DNA of 64,000 bases from Symbiodinium natans (GCA_905221605.1 CAJNDS010000891.1:265922-329921), one strand, 5' to 3'; shown: positions 53,215 to 61,962, numbered from the stretch's first letter. Notes: generated from the sequence alone by a model not told the origin. Translations and numbers: made by a program.

Positions 53215-54030
53215 CTTAAGAATTCCTTGCTTAAGAATTTGAGGGGCTGAAATTTCTTATGCATTGGATTTTTGCCGCTCCTTACTGGGTGCCTTTGGCT
53301 TAAGAATTTGAGCCCCCCCTGAAATCTGAGGGCACATTCTTAATCCAGTTGTTTTATTTTGCTTGTCATTGGGGACTTTCCACTCAAGACAACTCGAAAA
53401 TCTTGGGGTAGTAAAGCTTTGGAACACAAGGAATTAAGAATCTCAGCCCCTCAGGTTCTTAGCTTGCCAGCTTTGGCACACAAATCACAGACCTCTCGCT
53501 AAGAACCGATCAGATGCCGAAGGGAAAATCCCGAATTAAGAGCCTGAGCCCCTCAGATTCTTAGCCTGTAAAGCTTTTACAGAAGCAGGCCCAAATCACA
53601 GAAACTTCCAATTAAGAACTTGAGCCCCTCAGATTCTTGCTTGCCAGGCTTTCACGGGTCGTCGTGTATGTGCAACGACCGTACCTGTGCAAGGAGACCT
53701 GTTGTTCAGGCGTCTTCACAGAAGACGAAGAAGGAAGGTGGCCAATGTCCTGGCCTTCATCACTGACCACACTCGAGAGCTCCATGGCTTCTTCATGATC
53801 AGACATGACGGGGGTTCTGCACAACCCTACAGCAAAGTTATGTGTGGAAGAATGCTTTGGGCTAATGGTTAGCGTCTTCCTTGAGACGGAAGAATACCGG
53901 CTCGAATCCCACTGAAGAATGTGCTAAGAAATCTGAGCCCCCCTGAAGCCGGACGACTATCAAAATGCACACTGAACAAGCAGCTCTCTAGTCAAGAATC
54001 TGAGACCCCCTGACTAGACCCTCACACATT
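53215..54030. repeat. Diverged palindromic repeat block AAGAATCTGAGCCCC
   Basis: Seven or more copies of AAGAATCTGAGCCCCTCAG/ATTCTTAGC (53225, 53300, 53430, 53535, 53612, 53925, 53993), each palindromic (AAGAATCTGAG-CCC-CTCAGATTCTT), spaced 75-110 bp or more. Almost no telomeric words inside. Short frames here (53612-53824, 53687-53872) are not convincing. Confidence 0.8.
53864..53935 (+). tRNA. Degenerate tRNA-like sequence (tRNA-derived)
   Basis: GGCTAATGGTTAGCG fits an A box / D arm, CTTCC-TTGAGAC-GGAAG a perfect anticodon arm with seven-base loop (anticodon position GAG), and GGCTCGAATCC a near-consensus B box. T-stem and acceptor stem do not pair, so it is a pseudo-tRNA or a SINE head, not a working tRNA. 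Confidence 0.45.
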
Positions 54031-54061
54031 CTTAACCAATGCTCGCACTGTAAACCCTAAA

Positions 54062-54245
54062 CTTTGAGCCTCATACCCTTGAAACCCTCAACAGTCGCAA
54101 GCGCAGAGACGCCTCGACAGTGGCAGGGCCAGCGCCAGAACAGCGCCACGCCTTGCCCGCGTGGACCCTGAGGCACCACCGCGGCGCCGGGGGCGGAGCG
54201 CCTCCGGCAAGGGCTTGGCTTGAGGGATGTTTAGGGATGTTTAGG
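54062..54245. CDS. GC-rich unique segment open in several frames
   Basis: Plus 61-codon frame RKRRDASTVAGPAPEQRHAL then PAWTLRHHRGAGGGAPPARA. Minus AAVVPQGPRGQGVALFWRWP also open. Coding probable; strand undecided. Confidence 0.35.
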
Positions 54246-54282
54246 GTTTAGAGTTTAGGGTTTAGGGGTTTGGGCTCCCTAG

Positions 54283-54410
54283 TAGGTGTCATATAAGTGT
54301 TCCCAAAAACAGGGGGTACCCTTAACGTATCTCAACAAACTGCACTCCTTCTTACAGGAACCCCCAAAGCGGGTTACCCCTACTGTCGGAAGCTCGCACA
54401 TGAGGTTGAG
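54283..54410. mobile_element. Family G-like element remnant
   Basis: TCCCAAAAACAGGGGGTACC ... GAACCCCCAAAGCGGGTTAC. A 66-codon frame across it is not called. Confidence 0.5.
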
Positions 54411-54427
54411 GCCTCCTCGGGAGGGTA

Positions 54428-54565
54428 CTTGGAGGTTCATGGTACTTAGTTACCCAATTCTAACTGTACTCATAACCCAATTATAACCCTATTGGGGTAC
54501 TTAAGGGGCCTATATGTAGGTAACCACACCTATACGGGGTTACTAGGTACCCTGAACCTCCAAGT
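54428..54565. mobile_element. Family A element
   Basis: CTTGGAGGTTCATGGTACTT ... TACTAGGTACCCTGAACCTC CAAG arms. Confidence 0.85.
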
Positions 54566-54761
54566 ATTGGGGGTCCAGGCTGCAGTCCGGGCACTCTCAG
54601 ATGAGACTGCTCGCTCTCTCACGGGAGTTCTTCTTGGGGAAGACATGGAATACCAAGGTCGAGCCGTGAACCCAGCTCGCGTAGCTCTTCAAGCTTTTCA
54701 GCTGGGTCTCGATTTTCTTGGATCCAGCCAAATGCACAGGGCTGACAAGCGCAGCCATTGA
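54566..54761 (+). CDS. Coding-like frame, about 63 codons
   Basis: VQAAVRALSDETARSLTGVL then LGEDMEYQGRAVNPARVALQ, AFQLGLDFLGSSQMHRADKR and TGA. Uninterrupted and helical. The minus strand is also open (KPKVVLLNGCACQPCAFGWI) except for one TGA, so the strand is not certain. Confidence 0.45.
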
Positions 54762-54871
54762 GCAGTACGACTTTTGGCTTGCGCAGCTGCCGCCAGACCC
54801 TGACCCAAAACTCCAAACCCTACTCCACCTTCCACCTGCCTAGAGTCGCAACCTATTTATGTACTCGGTCA

Positions 54872-54945
54872 GTTCTCTGAATTGTGGTCTTTTTTTGGGG
54901 TTACTAGTATAGTAAGGCGGCCCCTAAATTTTAGGGTACCCAACA
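54872..54945. mobile_element. Family D element
   Basis: AGTTCTCTGAATTGTGGTCT, GGTTACTAGTATAGTAAGGC, GGCCCCTAAATTTTAGGGTA. Confidence 0.65.
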
Positions 54946-55075
54946 GGAACAACAATCTAGAGAATCGGGGGTTGTTTGGGGTCCTCTCCTGAGGAGAAAT
55001 CTACGATGCCTGGGGTCTTTGAAGAGGAGGATGTTGAGAAGTGAGGGCGGCTTCAACCGATTTCCCCTCCAGGGT
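54931..55075 (-). CDS. Coding-like fragment
   Basis: RGNRLKPPSLLNILLFKDPR then HRRFLLRRGPQTTPDSLDCC and SCWVP, TAA near the D element. Basic then Cys-rich. Confidence 0.45.
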
Positions 55076-55155
55076 TTAGGGTTTGGGGTTTGGGGTTTAG
55101 GGTTTAGGGTTGAGGGTTTAGGGTTCAGCATCTCTGATCTAAGCATTCACTAAGG

Positions 55156-55356
55156 GTGTTTGGCATCACCCCACCCACCCAGAATCCCTTTCATTTGGCA
55201 ACCGTATTTACAATTTCACTTCCTATTGCCCAGGTGCCGGGAACCCTAAATCCTTGCTATTCCCGCAACGAAAACTGCTGCTGTTTAGTACTGAAACCGA
55301 CGGTTTCGGGGCCCCTCCATTTTACCCGAAAGCACCACCGCAGCCCCACATTTTAA
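55156..55356 (+). CDS. 66-codon frame
   Basis: FGITPPTQNPFHLATVFTIS then LPIAQVPGTLNPCYSRNENC. The second half belongs to the tandem block that follows. Confidence 0.35.
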   Translation: MFGITPPTQNPFHLATVFTISLPIAQVPGTLNPCYSRNENCCCLVLKPTVSGPLHFTRKHHRSPTF

Positions 55357-55835
55357 AAAGCACCAAATGGCTTCAAAAAGCCCCCGAAAAAGGGGGGGAC
55401 CCGGGATTTGCTGCTCCAAGGAAAAATGCCGTTTTTGAGTACTGAAATCGACGGCGGAAGGCTTCAAAAGCCCCCGAAAAAGGGGGGGGGGGGGGGGCCC
55501 GGGATTTGGTGCTCCCGCAAGGAAAAATGCCGTTTTTTTGGTGCTGAAATCCACGGTTTCGGGGCCCTTCAAGTAGCTTTGATGGGGCCCCAGAAGGCTT
55601 CAAAAAGCACCCGAAAAAGGGGGGGACCCCGGCTTTGCTGCTCCCGCATGGAAAAATGCAGTTTTTTAGTGCTGAAGTCGACGGTTTCTGGGCCCTTCAA
55701 ATAGCTTTAAAAAGCCCCAGAAGGCTTCAAAAGCACCCGAAAAAGGGGGGGACCCGGGATTTGATGCCCACAAGGAAAAATGCCGTTTTTTAGTACTGAA
55801 ATCGACGTTTCTGGGACCCCTCCATTTACACCAAA
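55255..55835 (+). repeat. Imperfect tandem repeat, units about 100-130 bp
   Basis: Each unit holds CCCCCGAAAAAGGGGGGGAC, CCGGGATTTG, GGAAAAATGCCGTTTTTTAG and TACTGAAATCGACGGTTTC. GGAAAAATGC lies at about 55420, 55521, 55650 and 55774. Units contain the inverted pair CCCGAAAAAGGGGG/CCCGG. Open frames on both strands follow the repeat and are not genes. Confidence 0.9.
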
Positions 55836-55849
55836 GAGCCACCACGGCC

Positions 55850-55998
55850 GGGGGGCCGGGACAATGTCCTCAACAACCTGTCCCGGGGAGGGTTCGGGAC
55901 AACCTGTCCCGGGGGGCCCCGGGACAGGCCCGGAAGGGCCCGGGACAACCTGTCCCGGGAGGGCCCCGGGACAACCTGTCCCAGGGAGGGGGGCCCCG
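55850..55998. repeat. GC palindrome array GGGACAACCTGTCCC
   Basis: GGGACAACCTGTCCCGGG occurs four or five times in 150 bp, separated by AGGGCCCCGGGACAGG. Each unit is itself a palindrome (GGGACA/TGTCCC). Telomere-free. Confidence 0.9.
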
Positions 55999-56118
55999 GG
56001 ACAGGATTTAGGATTTAGGATTTAGGATTTAGGATCTAGGATTTAGGATTTAGGATTTAGGATTTAGGATTTAGGATTTAGGATTTAGGATTTAGGATTT
56101 AGGATTTAGGATTTAGGA
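55999..56118 (+). repeat. Homogeneous GATTTAG array
   Basis: About 17 units of AGGATTT with one GATCTAG; a telomere-derived variant lacking GGG. Confidence 0.95.
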
Positions 56119-56199
56119 ACCACGAAAACGCAAAAAAAAAACCGACGACCCCATTAAGGTTTAAATATATATAGGTAGAGAGGGTTTAGGGTTTAGGGT

Positions 56200-56274
56200 T
56201 ACCAGATTCACAAATTTTACAGTAATGAAGACCCGACAAAGGCCGCAAAGGTTAGATCAACCTCCCAAGCATAG
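56200..56274 (+). CDS. Coding-like fragment
   Basis: YQIHKFYSNEDPTKAAKVRS then TSQA and TAG, starting directly at the end of a TTTAGGG tract. Confidence 0.45.
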   Translation, partial: YQIHKFYSNEDPTKAAKVRSTSQA

Positions 56275-56288
56275 AGCCTAGCTTGGGA

Positions 56289-56500
56289 TGTCCCCCCTTA
56301 TAACTAACAGTCCCAGATAGGGATTCTAGTACCCCCTACAATACTCCCTATGAAGAACTGTTAGTATAAGGCTAGGTTGCCCAGTAACCTAGGATTAAAA
56401 AGGGTGCCCTTTTTTGATTAAAGGGGTCTATAGGGGAACCTAGAGCCCCCAAAAAGGGAATAAGGGCACTACTGGGCATCCTAGTATAAGGGGAACACCC
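56289..56500. mobile_element. Family N1 element with nested family K element and 7-bp TSD
   Basis: Outer element: GTCCCCCCTTATAACTAACA ... GAAGAACTGTTAGTATAA and AGGGGAACACCCC. The K element (56370-56482, GGCTAGGTTGCCCAGTAACC ... TACTGGGCATCCT) interrupts it and is flanked by AGTATAA on both sides (56363-56369, 56483-56489). Shows order of insertion and a 7-bp target duplication. Confidence 0.9.
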
Positions 56501-56599
56501 CAAAGCCTAGCAGTAATTTGGCTTCTGGCCTCATGGTGGGGCAGAAGCGGCACAACTGAGACTCTCGTGGGGGCGAGTTCCATGATGGCAGCCCCAAAC

Positions 56600-56703
56600 T
56601 ACTATTGCTTAAGAGCCCCCAAAAGAACTTGAAGCTTCCTGATAACGGCAATAGAGGGATTCTTATTTTATATTTTTTTGGGGGGCTCTTGAGCAAATAG
56701 TAG
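56600..56703. mobile_element. Family I element
   Basis: CTACTATTGCTTAAGAGCCC ... GGGGCTCTTGAGCAAATAGT AG. Confidence 0.85.
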
Positions 56704-56764
56704 CCAAGCCACACCCAACGGATGTCGGCAACTTTGCTGCTTGCGGGCGTTTGCGGCTTCTTTG

Positions 56765-56902
56765 CCCTAAACCCTAAACCCTAAACCCTAAACCCTAAAC
56801 CCTAAACCCTAAACCCTAAACCCTAAACCCTAAACCCTAAACCCTAAACCCTAAACCCTAAACCCTTAACCCTTAAACCCTAAACCCTAAACCCTAAACC
56901 CG
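56765..56902 (-). repeat. Uniform CCCTAAA array, about 19 units
   Basis: Near-perfect heptamers. Confidence 0.95.
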
Positions 56903-57116
56903 CAGGTGCAGAGACCTTGAGTTAGTTCGAGCTCGTCTAAACTTTGCACCCCCACAACTTGCAGACACATGATTCATCGCAGTCTACTGCCAATGCTGTG
57001 GGCGCACACAAAACGCATGCTGTTGAAAACCCCAAAGCTCGCAAGCCCAAACCTACCTTACCCGAAACCTTAAACATTAAATCATATCCTGAACCCAAAG
57101 CCTTACACCTTGGGAG

Positions 57117-57460
57117 GTTCCCCCTTGTACGAACAGTCCTTAATCGGGATTATATTGGGGTACCATTCCCCCTGTTAAGGACTGTTAGCATACGACATCC
57201 CAAACCTCAAGCGCTAAACCTTCCACTGTCACAACCCGCCCGGAGCGATGCAATCAGGATCCTGCAATCAAGCTGGCTTTGGACCCTTATACTAACAGTC
57301 CTTACTGGGGGTTGTAGTACCTCCTATAGGAACCCCTCTTAAGGAGACACCTTAACAAGTTCCCCCTTATACTAACAGTCCTCAGTAGGGGTTATAGTAC
57401 CCCCCCCCCCCCTAATTAGAATCCTCCATTAAGGACTGTTGACAGAAGGGGGAACATCCC
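57117..57460. mobile_element. Cluster of three family N1 elements
   Basis: CCCCCTTGTACGAACAGTCC ... AAGGACTGTTAGCATACG (57117-57201), CCCTTATACTAACAGTCCTT half-copy (57283-57345) and CCCCCTTATACTAACAGTCC ... AAGGACTGTTGACAGAAGGG (57358-57460). The 132-codon frame 56944-57342 reads partly through them; only its first part (SQSTANAVGAHKTHAVENPK) is unique. Confidence 0.8.
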
Positions 57461-57689
57461 AACTGATACCCATGGATCTCCCCCCAAAAGCCCCTGAACA
57501 ACGACCTCACGAAACCCCGAAATCACCCTAAACCCTAAACCCTAAACCCTAAAGCCTAAACCCCAAATAAACCCTAAAAAACTACACCGTAGAGCCCTAA
57601 CCAAGCCCCCAAGGCCCCCCCAAAAGCCCTACATACACCCGAAAAGCCAAAGAAAAAACTACATAGACCCCAAAAGGCTTCCTAGAAGC

Positions 57690-57792
57690 TAGGCTGCCCG
57701 CTTAAAAAGGGTGCCTTTTTTTGCTGAAAAAGGGGTTTAAAAGGGAACCTAAACCTACCAAAAAGGGGAATAAGGGCACTACTGGGCATCCT
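57690..57792. mobile_element. Family K element with 14-bp flanking duplication
   Basis: AGGCTGCCCGCTTAAAAAGG ... ACTACTGGGCATCCT, flanked by GGCTTCCTAGAAGC at 57676-57689 and 57793-57806. The duplication is twice as long as at 56.37 kb. Confidence 0.85.
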
Positions 57793-57866
57793 GGCTTCCT
57801 AGAAGCAAAAGATCCCTACATAGACCTCAAAACGGTCTATTGAACAAAAAAACTGCACAAACCCTC

Positions 57867-57978
57867 GGCTGCACTGAGCTGGGTAGCAAAAAAATTTAGT
57901 GTTTAGCTGCCTCATTAAGAAACCCTATAAACCCAAAAAGGCTAAGGATCTAAAGTTGCAGTAAAGCACCACAGAGAA
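57867..57978 (+). mobile_element. Dispersed repeat W, copy 2
   Basis: GGCTGCACTGAGCTGGGTAG ... GCTAAGGATCTAAAGTTGCA, GTAAAGCACCACAGAG; same orientation as the other copies. Confidence 0.7.
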
Positions 57979-58017
57979 CCCTAACAAACACCCGAACCGC
58001 CAGAGAACACCTACATA

Positions 58018-58105
58018 AACCCTAAACCCTAAACCCTAAACCCTAAACCCTAAACCCTAAACCCTAAACCCTAAACCCTAAACCCTAAACCCTAAACCCT
58101 AAACC
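58018..58105 (-). repeat. Uniform CCCTAAA array, about 12 units
   Basis: Perfect heptamers. Confidence 0.95.
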
Positions 58106-58334
58106 CGGAAAGGGCTCCTAGAAGCCAAGAATCCCCTACATGAACGCTCGAAGGGTTGATCAAAAAAAAACAAGCCTGCAGAACCCCAAAAAGTCTACCA
58201 CATACGAAAACTCTGAACCCGATTATAAGCCCTAAACCCTAAACCCTAAACCCTAAACTCTAAACCCTAAACCCTAATCCCTAAACCCTAAACCCTAAAC
58301 CCTAAACCCAACCCTAAACCTCTACCAGAACACG

Positions 58335-58415
58335 AAAACCCTAAAGCCCCCTTCAAGCAAAAACGCAGAGGAGCCGGCATGGACCCCAAGGAAGGGGTGG
58401 CCATGGCCACCAGCG
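58335..58415 (+). CDS. Exon-like fragment with ATG and GTGAGT donor
   Basis: APFKQKRRGAGMDPKEGVAM then ATSG, followed by AGCG|GTGAGTGG. ATG (58379) sits in GCCGGCATGG, a favourable context. It may be a first coding exon (MDPKEGVAMATSG) whose intron begins with TTTAGGG sequence. Confidence 0.5.
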
Positions 58416-58591
58416 GTGAGTGGTTTAGGGTTTAGGGTTTAGGGTTTAGGGTTTGGGGTTTAGGGTTTAGGTTTTCGGGTTTAGGGTGCATTCTTTCGGG
58501 CGGCTCCCCCAGTCGAAGTGCTTAGGGCGAGTGGTTTTGGTGGTCTTGGGCTGAGAGTTTGGGACGTTCGGCTGCTTAGGGCGGTAAAAGG

Positions 58592-58762
58592 GTTTAGGGG
58601 GATGGTCGTGGCCCTTCTTTGCAGACAGCGAAGCTTTAGGTGATACGCAGAGTCAGAATTGGGGTCACAAGTACCCGTGCACCTCCAAGTATGAGAGCTT
58701 GGAAACCCGAAAATCTAACCCCTACACCCTAAGCCCCCTTGAGTTGGGTCTCAGGTCCATAT
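58592..58762 (+). CDS. Coding-like frame, 56 codons
   Basis: GWSWPFFADSEALGDTQSQN then WGHKYPCTSKYESLETRKSN and TLSPLELGLRSI, TGA. The frame continues open LLMSFLAGSNQTPSGPSQRA into the C element. CCTTCTTTGCAG|AC could be an acceptor. A family A right end (58663-58692) lies inside. Confidence 0.45.
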
Positions 58763-58814
58763 GACTGCTCATGTCGTTCTTAGCCGGTTCCAATCAGACT
58801 CCTTCAGGGCCTTC

Positions 58815-58921
58815 CCAAAGAGCCCAATATCCCTTAATTAGGGAGTATTGCTTAATTTATATAGGGATCCTTCATATGATTTAAGGTATGTTGCTTAATT
58901 AAAGGGTATTGGGCTCTTTGG
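58815..58921. mobile_element. Family C element copy 2
   Basis: CCAAAGAGCCCAATATCCCT ... GGGTATTGGGCTCTTTGG. Confidence 0.85.
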
Positions 58922-58971
58922 CCTTATTTGGGGTCGGGTTGGGCTGCCTTCAGGCGGCGGGATCGTGTCTT

Positions 58972-59085
58972 GGCTGCACTCAGAAGGGTGGCTATACATT
59001 AAATGTTTAGCTGCCTCATTAAGAAACCCAAGAAGCCCAAAAAAGCTAAGGATCTAAGGTTGCAGTAGAAAGCACCACAAAGGAT
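58972..59085 (+). mobile_element. Dispersed repeat W, copy 3
   Basis: GGCTGCACTCAGAAGGGTGG ... GGATCTAAGGTTGCAGTAGA, AAGCACCACAAAGGAT. Confidence 0.7.
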
Positions 59086-59187
59086 CCCAAGATTGAAAGG
59101 GAAGATGCGCCTCAATCGTTGGGTATGCTGAAACGACTTGGGGAAGTACATGAACCCCGAACCCTCAAACCCTGCACTAAACCTTGA
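59083..59187 (+). CDS. Coding-like fragment beginning at repeat W
   Basis: DPKIEREDAPQSLGMLKRLG then EVHEPRTLKPCTKP and TGA. Charged helix; very protein-like. Confidence 0.5.
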   Translation, partial: DPKIEREDAPQSLGMLKRLGEVHEPRTLKPCTKP

Positions 59188-59244
59188 ACCCTAAACCCTA
59201 TACCCTAAACCCTAAACCCTCAACCCCAAACCCGAAACCCTGCA

Positions 59245-59360
59245 AATCGGCTGCAAGGGGGCTCGGGTTCAGGGCGTAGGGGGCTACATGCCCGAAGATG
59301 CTCGAAGACAGCCTGGCCGAACCCGAAACCCTCCCAAACCCTGAGTCCTGTGAATCCTAA
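59245..59360 (+). CDS. Unique segment, three plus frames open
   Basis: ATCPKMLEDSLAEPETLPNP, VQGVGGYMPEDARRQPGRTR and ANRLQGGSGSGRRGLHARRC are all possible. The first looks best. Confidence 0.4.
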
Positions 59361-59393
59361 ACCCTAAACCCTAAGCCCTATAAGCCCTAAACC

Positions 59394-59525
59394 CTAAACC
59401 CGAAACCCTAAACCCTCGTCCTCGCTGGATGCTTGCACCCATGCCTGAAGGACCTCAAACAGGAGGTCCTGCGACGACAGGAGTTGAAGGTCCGAATCTG
59501 CGGGGCTCTTGGGCTTGTAAGGGCT
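59394..59525 (-). CDS. Coding-like fragment, 43 codons
   Basis: SPYKPKSPADSDLQLLSSQD then LLFEVLQAWVQASSEDEG, stop TAG in the tract. Leu-rich helix with acidic end, G/C third positions; among the best fragments. Confidence 0.55.
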   Translation of the reverse strand, partial: SPYKPKSPADSDLQLLSSQDLLFEVLQAWVQASSEDEGLGFRV

Positions 59526-59773
59526 TCGGGTTTACGCTCTAGGTCTTTTTTGGGTTTCAGGGTCGCAGGTGAAGGCTTAGGCTAGGCCTGAGGACATCCA
59601 GTTGTGCCCTTGATCCCGTTTTAGGATTCCGGTTCCACTCTCCTAAAGCTACAAGAGACCCCAAGGGCTTCAGGGAATCCCCTACAAGGGCCTCTTGGGC
59701 CTACTTAGGTATACAGGGACGCACCCTCAACCCTAAACCCTACACCCTCCCTCCACACATCCCCCCCCCCAGC

Positions 59774-59833
59774 ACCCCTCAGAGCGTCATGCACCGAGTC
59801 GCCCCGCATGCAAATGAACCTTCAACCCTTTAA
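59774..59833 (+). CDS. Fragment after poly-C AG acceptor
   Basis: TPQSVMHRVAPHANEPSTL and TAA, preceded by CTCCACACATCCCCCCCC then AG, a usable 3' splice site. Confidence 0.35.
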   Translation, partial: TPQSVMHRVAPHANEPSTL

Positions 59834-59970
59834 CGACCCTAAGCCGTTTAGGGTTTAGGGTTTAGGGTTTAGGGTTTAGGGTTCAGGGTTCAGGGTTTAG
59901 GGTTACGACCCTAAGCCCTCCGTTTCCTAAGAAGGCGCCAATCACAAACCCGGAAGACTCCCACGATCCC

Positions 59971-60192
59971 TCAACTCCAAATGACGCTGTGACTACAGTA
60001 AGCACCCACCAAAACATCTAGCGTAAGCACTCGCCAAAACCCAAGAATAAACACCCTGAACTCCCCCCCCCACCCTAGACCGTTGTAAACACCCGAAACC
60101 CCAAACCCTGCTAGTTTTGGGTTTTTGGTTCGGGGGAACGCAAACTTTTTAATCCACCGCCCAGTCCCACTAAACCCTGAACCCTCTCCCAA
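59971..60192 (-). CDS. 73-codon ATG frame
   Basis: MGEGSGFSGTGRWIKKFAFP then RTKNPKLAGFGVSGVYNGLG and a hydrophobic FRVFILGFWRVLTLDVLVGA. ATG to TAG, some Gly-rich parts from degenerate repeat. Possible membrane peptide. Confidence 0.4.
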   Translation of the reverse strand: MGEGSGFSGTGRWIKKFAFPRTKNPKLAGFGVSGVYNGLGWGGEFRVFILGFWRVLTLDVLVGAYCSHSVIWS

Positions 60193-60201
60193 ACTCTCTT
60201 A

Positions 60202-60327
60202 CGGTAGTCACATGGTGCCTTAGTATGTAAGCCCCCTTGTATACCCTCGACAACCCAAGGGCCTGCAATTCAGAACCCTTTGAAGAAGGATGATGACCAT
60301 ATTGAGGGACCATGAAACTACCCTTAG
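60202..60327. mobile_element. Family E element
   Basis: ACGGTAGTCACATGGTGCCT ... AGGGACCATGAAACTACCC; inner GGGCCTGCAATTCAGAACCC. Confidence 0.7.
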
Positions 60328-60423
60328 CGGTTACCCTAAGCCCTAAGCCCTAAGCCCTAAGCCCTAGGCCCTAAACCCTAAACCCTAAACCCTAAACCCT
60401 AAACCCTAAACCCTAAACCCTAA

Positions 60424-60549
60424 ACCCTGCAACTACCCTCAGAACCTGCAGAAGCCTTGACAACCTCAGCCCCCTTCTTCCTCTGTCTGCCCTTCCACGA
60501 GATGGGAGAGCCTCAGTGGAACTGCACAGCAGCTTACCCTAAACCCTAG
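60424..60549 (+). CDS. Coding-like fragment, 41 codons
   Basis: TLQLPSEPAEALTTSAPFFL then CLPFHEMGEPQWNCTAAYPK. Uninterrupted, well mixed; stop TAG in CCCTAGACC. Confidence 0.5.
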   Translation, partial: TLQLPSEPAEALTTSAPFFLCLPFHEMGEPQWNCTAAYPKP

Positions 60550-60725
60550 ACCCTAAACCCCTAAACCCTAGACCCTATAGACCCTAAACCCTAAACCCTA
60601 AGTCCTATAAACCCTAAAAACCCTAAACCCCTAAACACTAGAACCCTAGAACCTAAACCCTAAACCCTAAACCCTAGAACCCCTATACCCTAAACCCCTC
60701 AACCCCCCAAACCCTAAAACCCCTG

Positions 60726-60806
60726 GAGTGTGAAGGCTTCGAGAAGCCGGGGGGCACGTTCTTCAACTTTGCCTTCTTCGCATCCATCAAGACCTGCCGG
60801 CGATGA
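60726..60806 (+). CDS. Coding-like fragment with own TGA
   Basis: CEGFEKPGGTFFNFAFFASI then KTCRR and TGA. Aromatic, G/C third positions; possible C-terminus. Confidence 0.5.
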   Translation, partial: ECEGFEKPGGTFFNFAFFASIKTCRR

Positions 60807-60814
60807 CGTGAAGT

Positions 60815-60925
60815 TTAGGGTTTAGGGTTTAGGGTTTAGGGTTTGGGGTTTGGGGTTTGGGGTTTGGGGTTTGGGGTTTGGGGTTTGGGGTTTGGGGTTT
60901 AGGGTTTAGGGTTTAGGTTTAGAAA
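60815..60925 (+). repeat. TTTAGGG then homogeneous TTTGGGG array
   Basis: About eight TTTGGGG units between TTTAGGG blocks. Confidence 0.95.
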
Positions 60926-61143
60926 TTTAGGGTGGGGATTAAGGCTCGTACCCCTAAGGACCCTCTTCGAAGTAGGATCCCTTTAGGGGTTAGGGCCTTT
61001 TGGGTTCAGGGTTTTCCGGCTCAGGGATATAAGAGTGTAGGGTTTAGGGTTTAGGGTTGTAGGGCTCCGTGATATAAGAGTTTAGGGAATAGTTTAGGCT
61101 TTCCGGTTTTGGCTTGAGGGTGGAACGCGGTTGGGGTTTATAT

Positions 61144-61230
61144 GGGGGTTTACGAACATAGGGAACCCCCGTTATAGATCCCAAATAGTAGGATCCCCTT
61201 ACAATAAGGACCCCAATAAGGTACCCCTAA
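61144..61230. mobile_element. Family G half-element
   Basis: GGGGGTTTACGAACATAGGG, ATCCCAAATAGTAGGATCCC, GACCCCAATAAGGTACCCC; a similar half at 63655-63722. Confidence 0.65.
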
Positions 61231-61291
61231 ACCCTAAACCTAAACCCTAAACCCCTAAACCCCTAAACCCCTAAACCCTAAACCCTAAACC

Positions 61292-61405
61292 CTAAACCCT
61301 AAAAGCCCAAATAAACAGCCCTGCAAGCGGGGCCTTCAGCTCACTCTCCAGGCCGCGGATATTGGCCTCCGTGGCGTTCTCCCGACGTTCGGCCTGCGAC
61401 TCTGG
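61292..61405 (-). CDS. Coiled-coil-like exon fragment
   Basis: ESQAERRENATEANIRGLES then ELKAPLAGLF. Heptad-like E/R/L pattern, essentially all third positions G/C. 5' boundary AACCCAG|AG. Ends in the tract at TAG. Strong coding candidate; long coiled-coil protein inferred. Confidence 0.6.
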   Translation of the reverse strand, partial: PESQAERRENATEANIRGLESELKAPLAGLFIWAFRV

Positions 61406-61406
61406 G

Positions 61407-61480
61407 TTTGGGTTTTAGGGTTTAGGGTTTAGGGTTTAGGGTTTAGGGTTTAGGGTTTAGGGTTTAGGGTTTAGGGTTTG
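61407..61480 (+). repeat. Uniform TTTAGGG array, about 9 units
   Basis: Perfect heptamers. Confidence 0.95.
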
Positions 61481-61639
61481 GGGTTTAGAGTTTGGGGTCT
61501 AGGGTTTAGGGTTTCGGGTTTCGGGGGGACCCAGGCTGGCTAGTAAAAGGAGTTAGGGCTTGAAGCCCCACACCCTAAACCCTAAACGCTAAACCCTGAA
61601 CCCTAAACCCCAAACCCGAAACCCTTAACCCTAAACCCT

Positions 61640-61692
61640 ACATCGTATGGAATAAAGCACAAAGCCCATCCCTCTTCTCCGATTGCTGACGG
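61640..61692 (+). pseudogene. Short fragment with in-frame TGA at element edge
   Basis: YIVWNKAQSPSLFSDC then TGA (61687) and RVLLVAEFIGPP inside the F element. Confidence 0.3.
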
Positions 61693-61836
61693 GTGCTCTT
61701 AGTTGCTGAGTTCATAGGCCCCCCCTAAAAGTGTACACTTTCAGTTCTATAGGGTTTACGGTTTAGGGTTTAGGGTTTATAATATCCCCAAATAGTGCAA
61801 AGTGTACTCACTCAGCTACGAAGTGCTTTCTTGAGG
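61693..61836. mobile_element. Family F element with internal telomeric units
   Basis: TGCTCTTAGTTGCTGAGTTC ... CACTCAGCTACGAAGTGCTT arms. AAGTGTACACTTTCAG and CAAAGTGTACTC face each other, and GGTTTAGGGTTTAGGG sits in the centre. The copy at 22.93 kb lacks the telomeric units. Confidence 0.8.
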
Positions 61837-61862
61837 GCCCACCTTCCACCGGTCGACCCCAG

Positions 61863-61940
61863 GGGGCTTAGGGTTTAGGGGGCTTAGGGTTTAGGGAGTT
61901 TAGGGTTTAGGGAGTTTAGGGTTTAGGGAGTTTAGGGTTT
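61863..61940 (+). repeat. 16-bp compound unit TTTAGGGAGTTTAGGG
   Basis: The 16-bp unit repeats three times after two TTTAGGGGGCTTAGGG units: higher-order repeat. Confidence 0.85.
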
Positions 61941-61962
61941 CGGGTTTCGGGTTTAGGGTTTC

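Noticed and set aside
53864-53935. Functional tRNA-Leu(GAG).
   Set aside because: T-stem and acceptor stem do not pair; only the D arm, anticodon arm and boxes survive.
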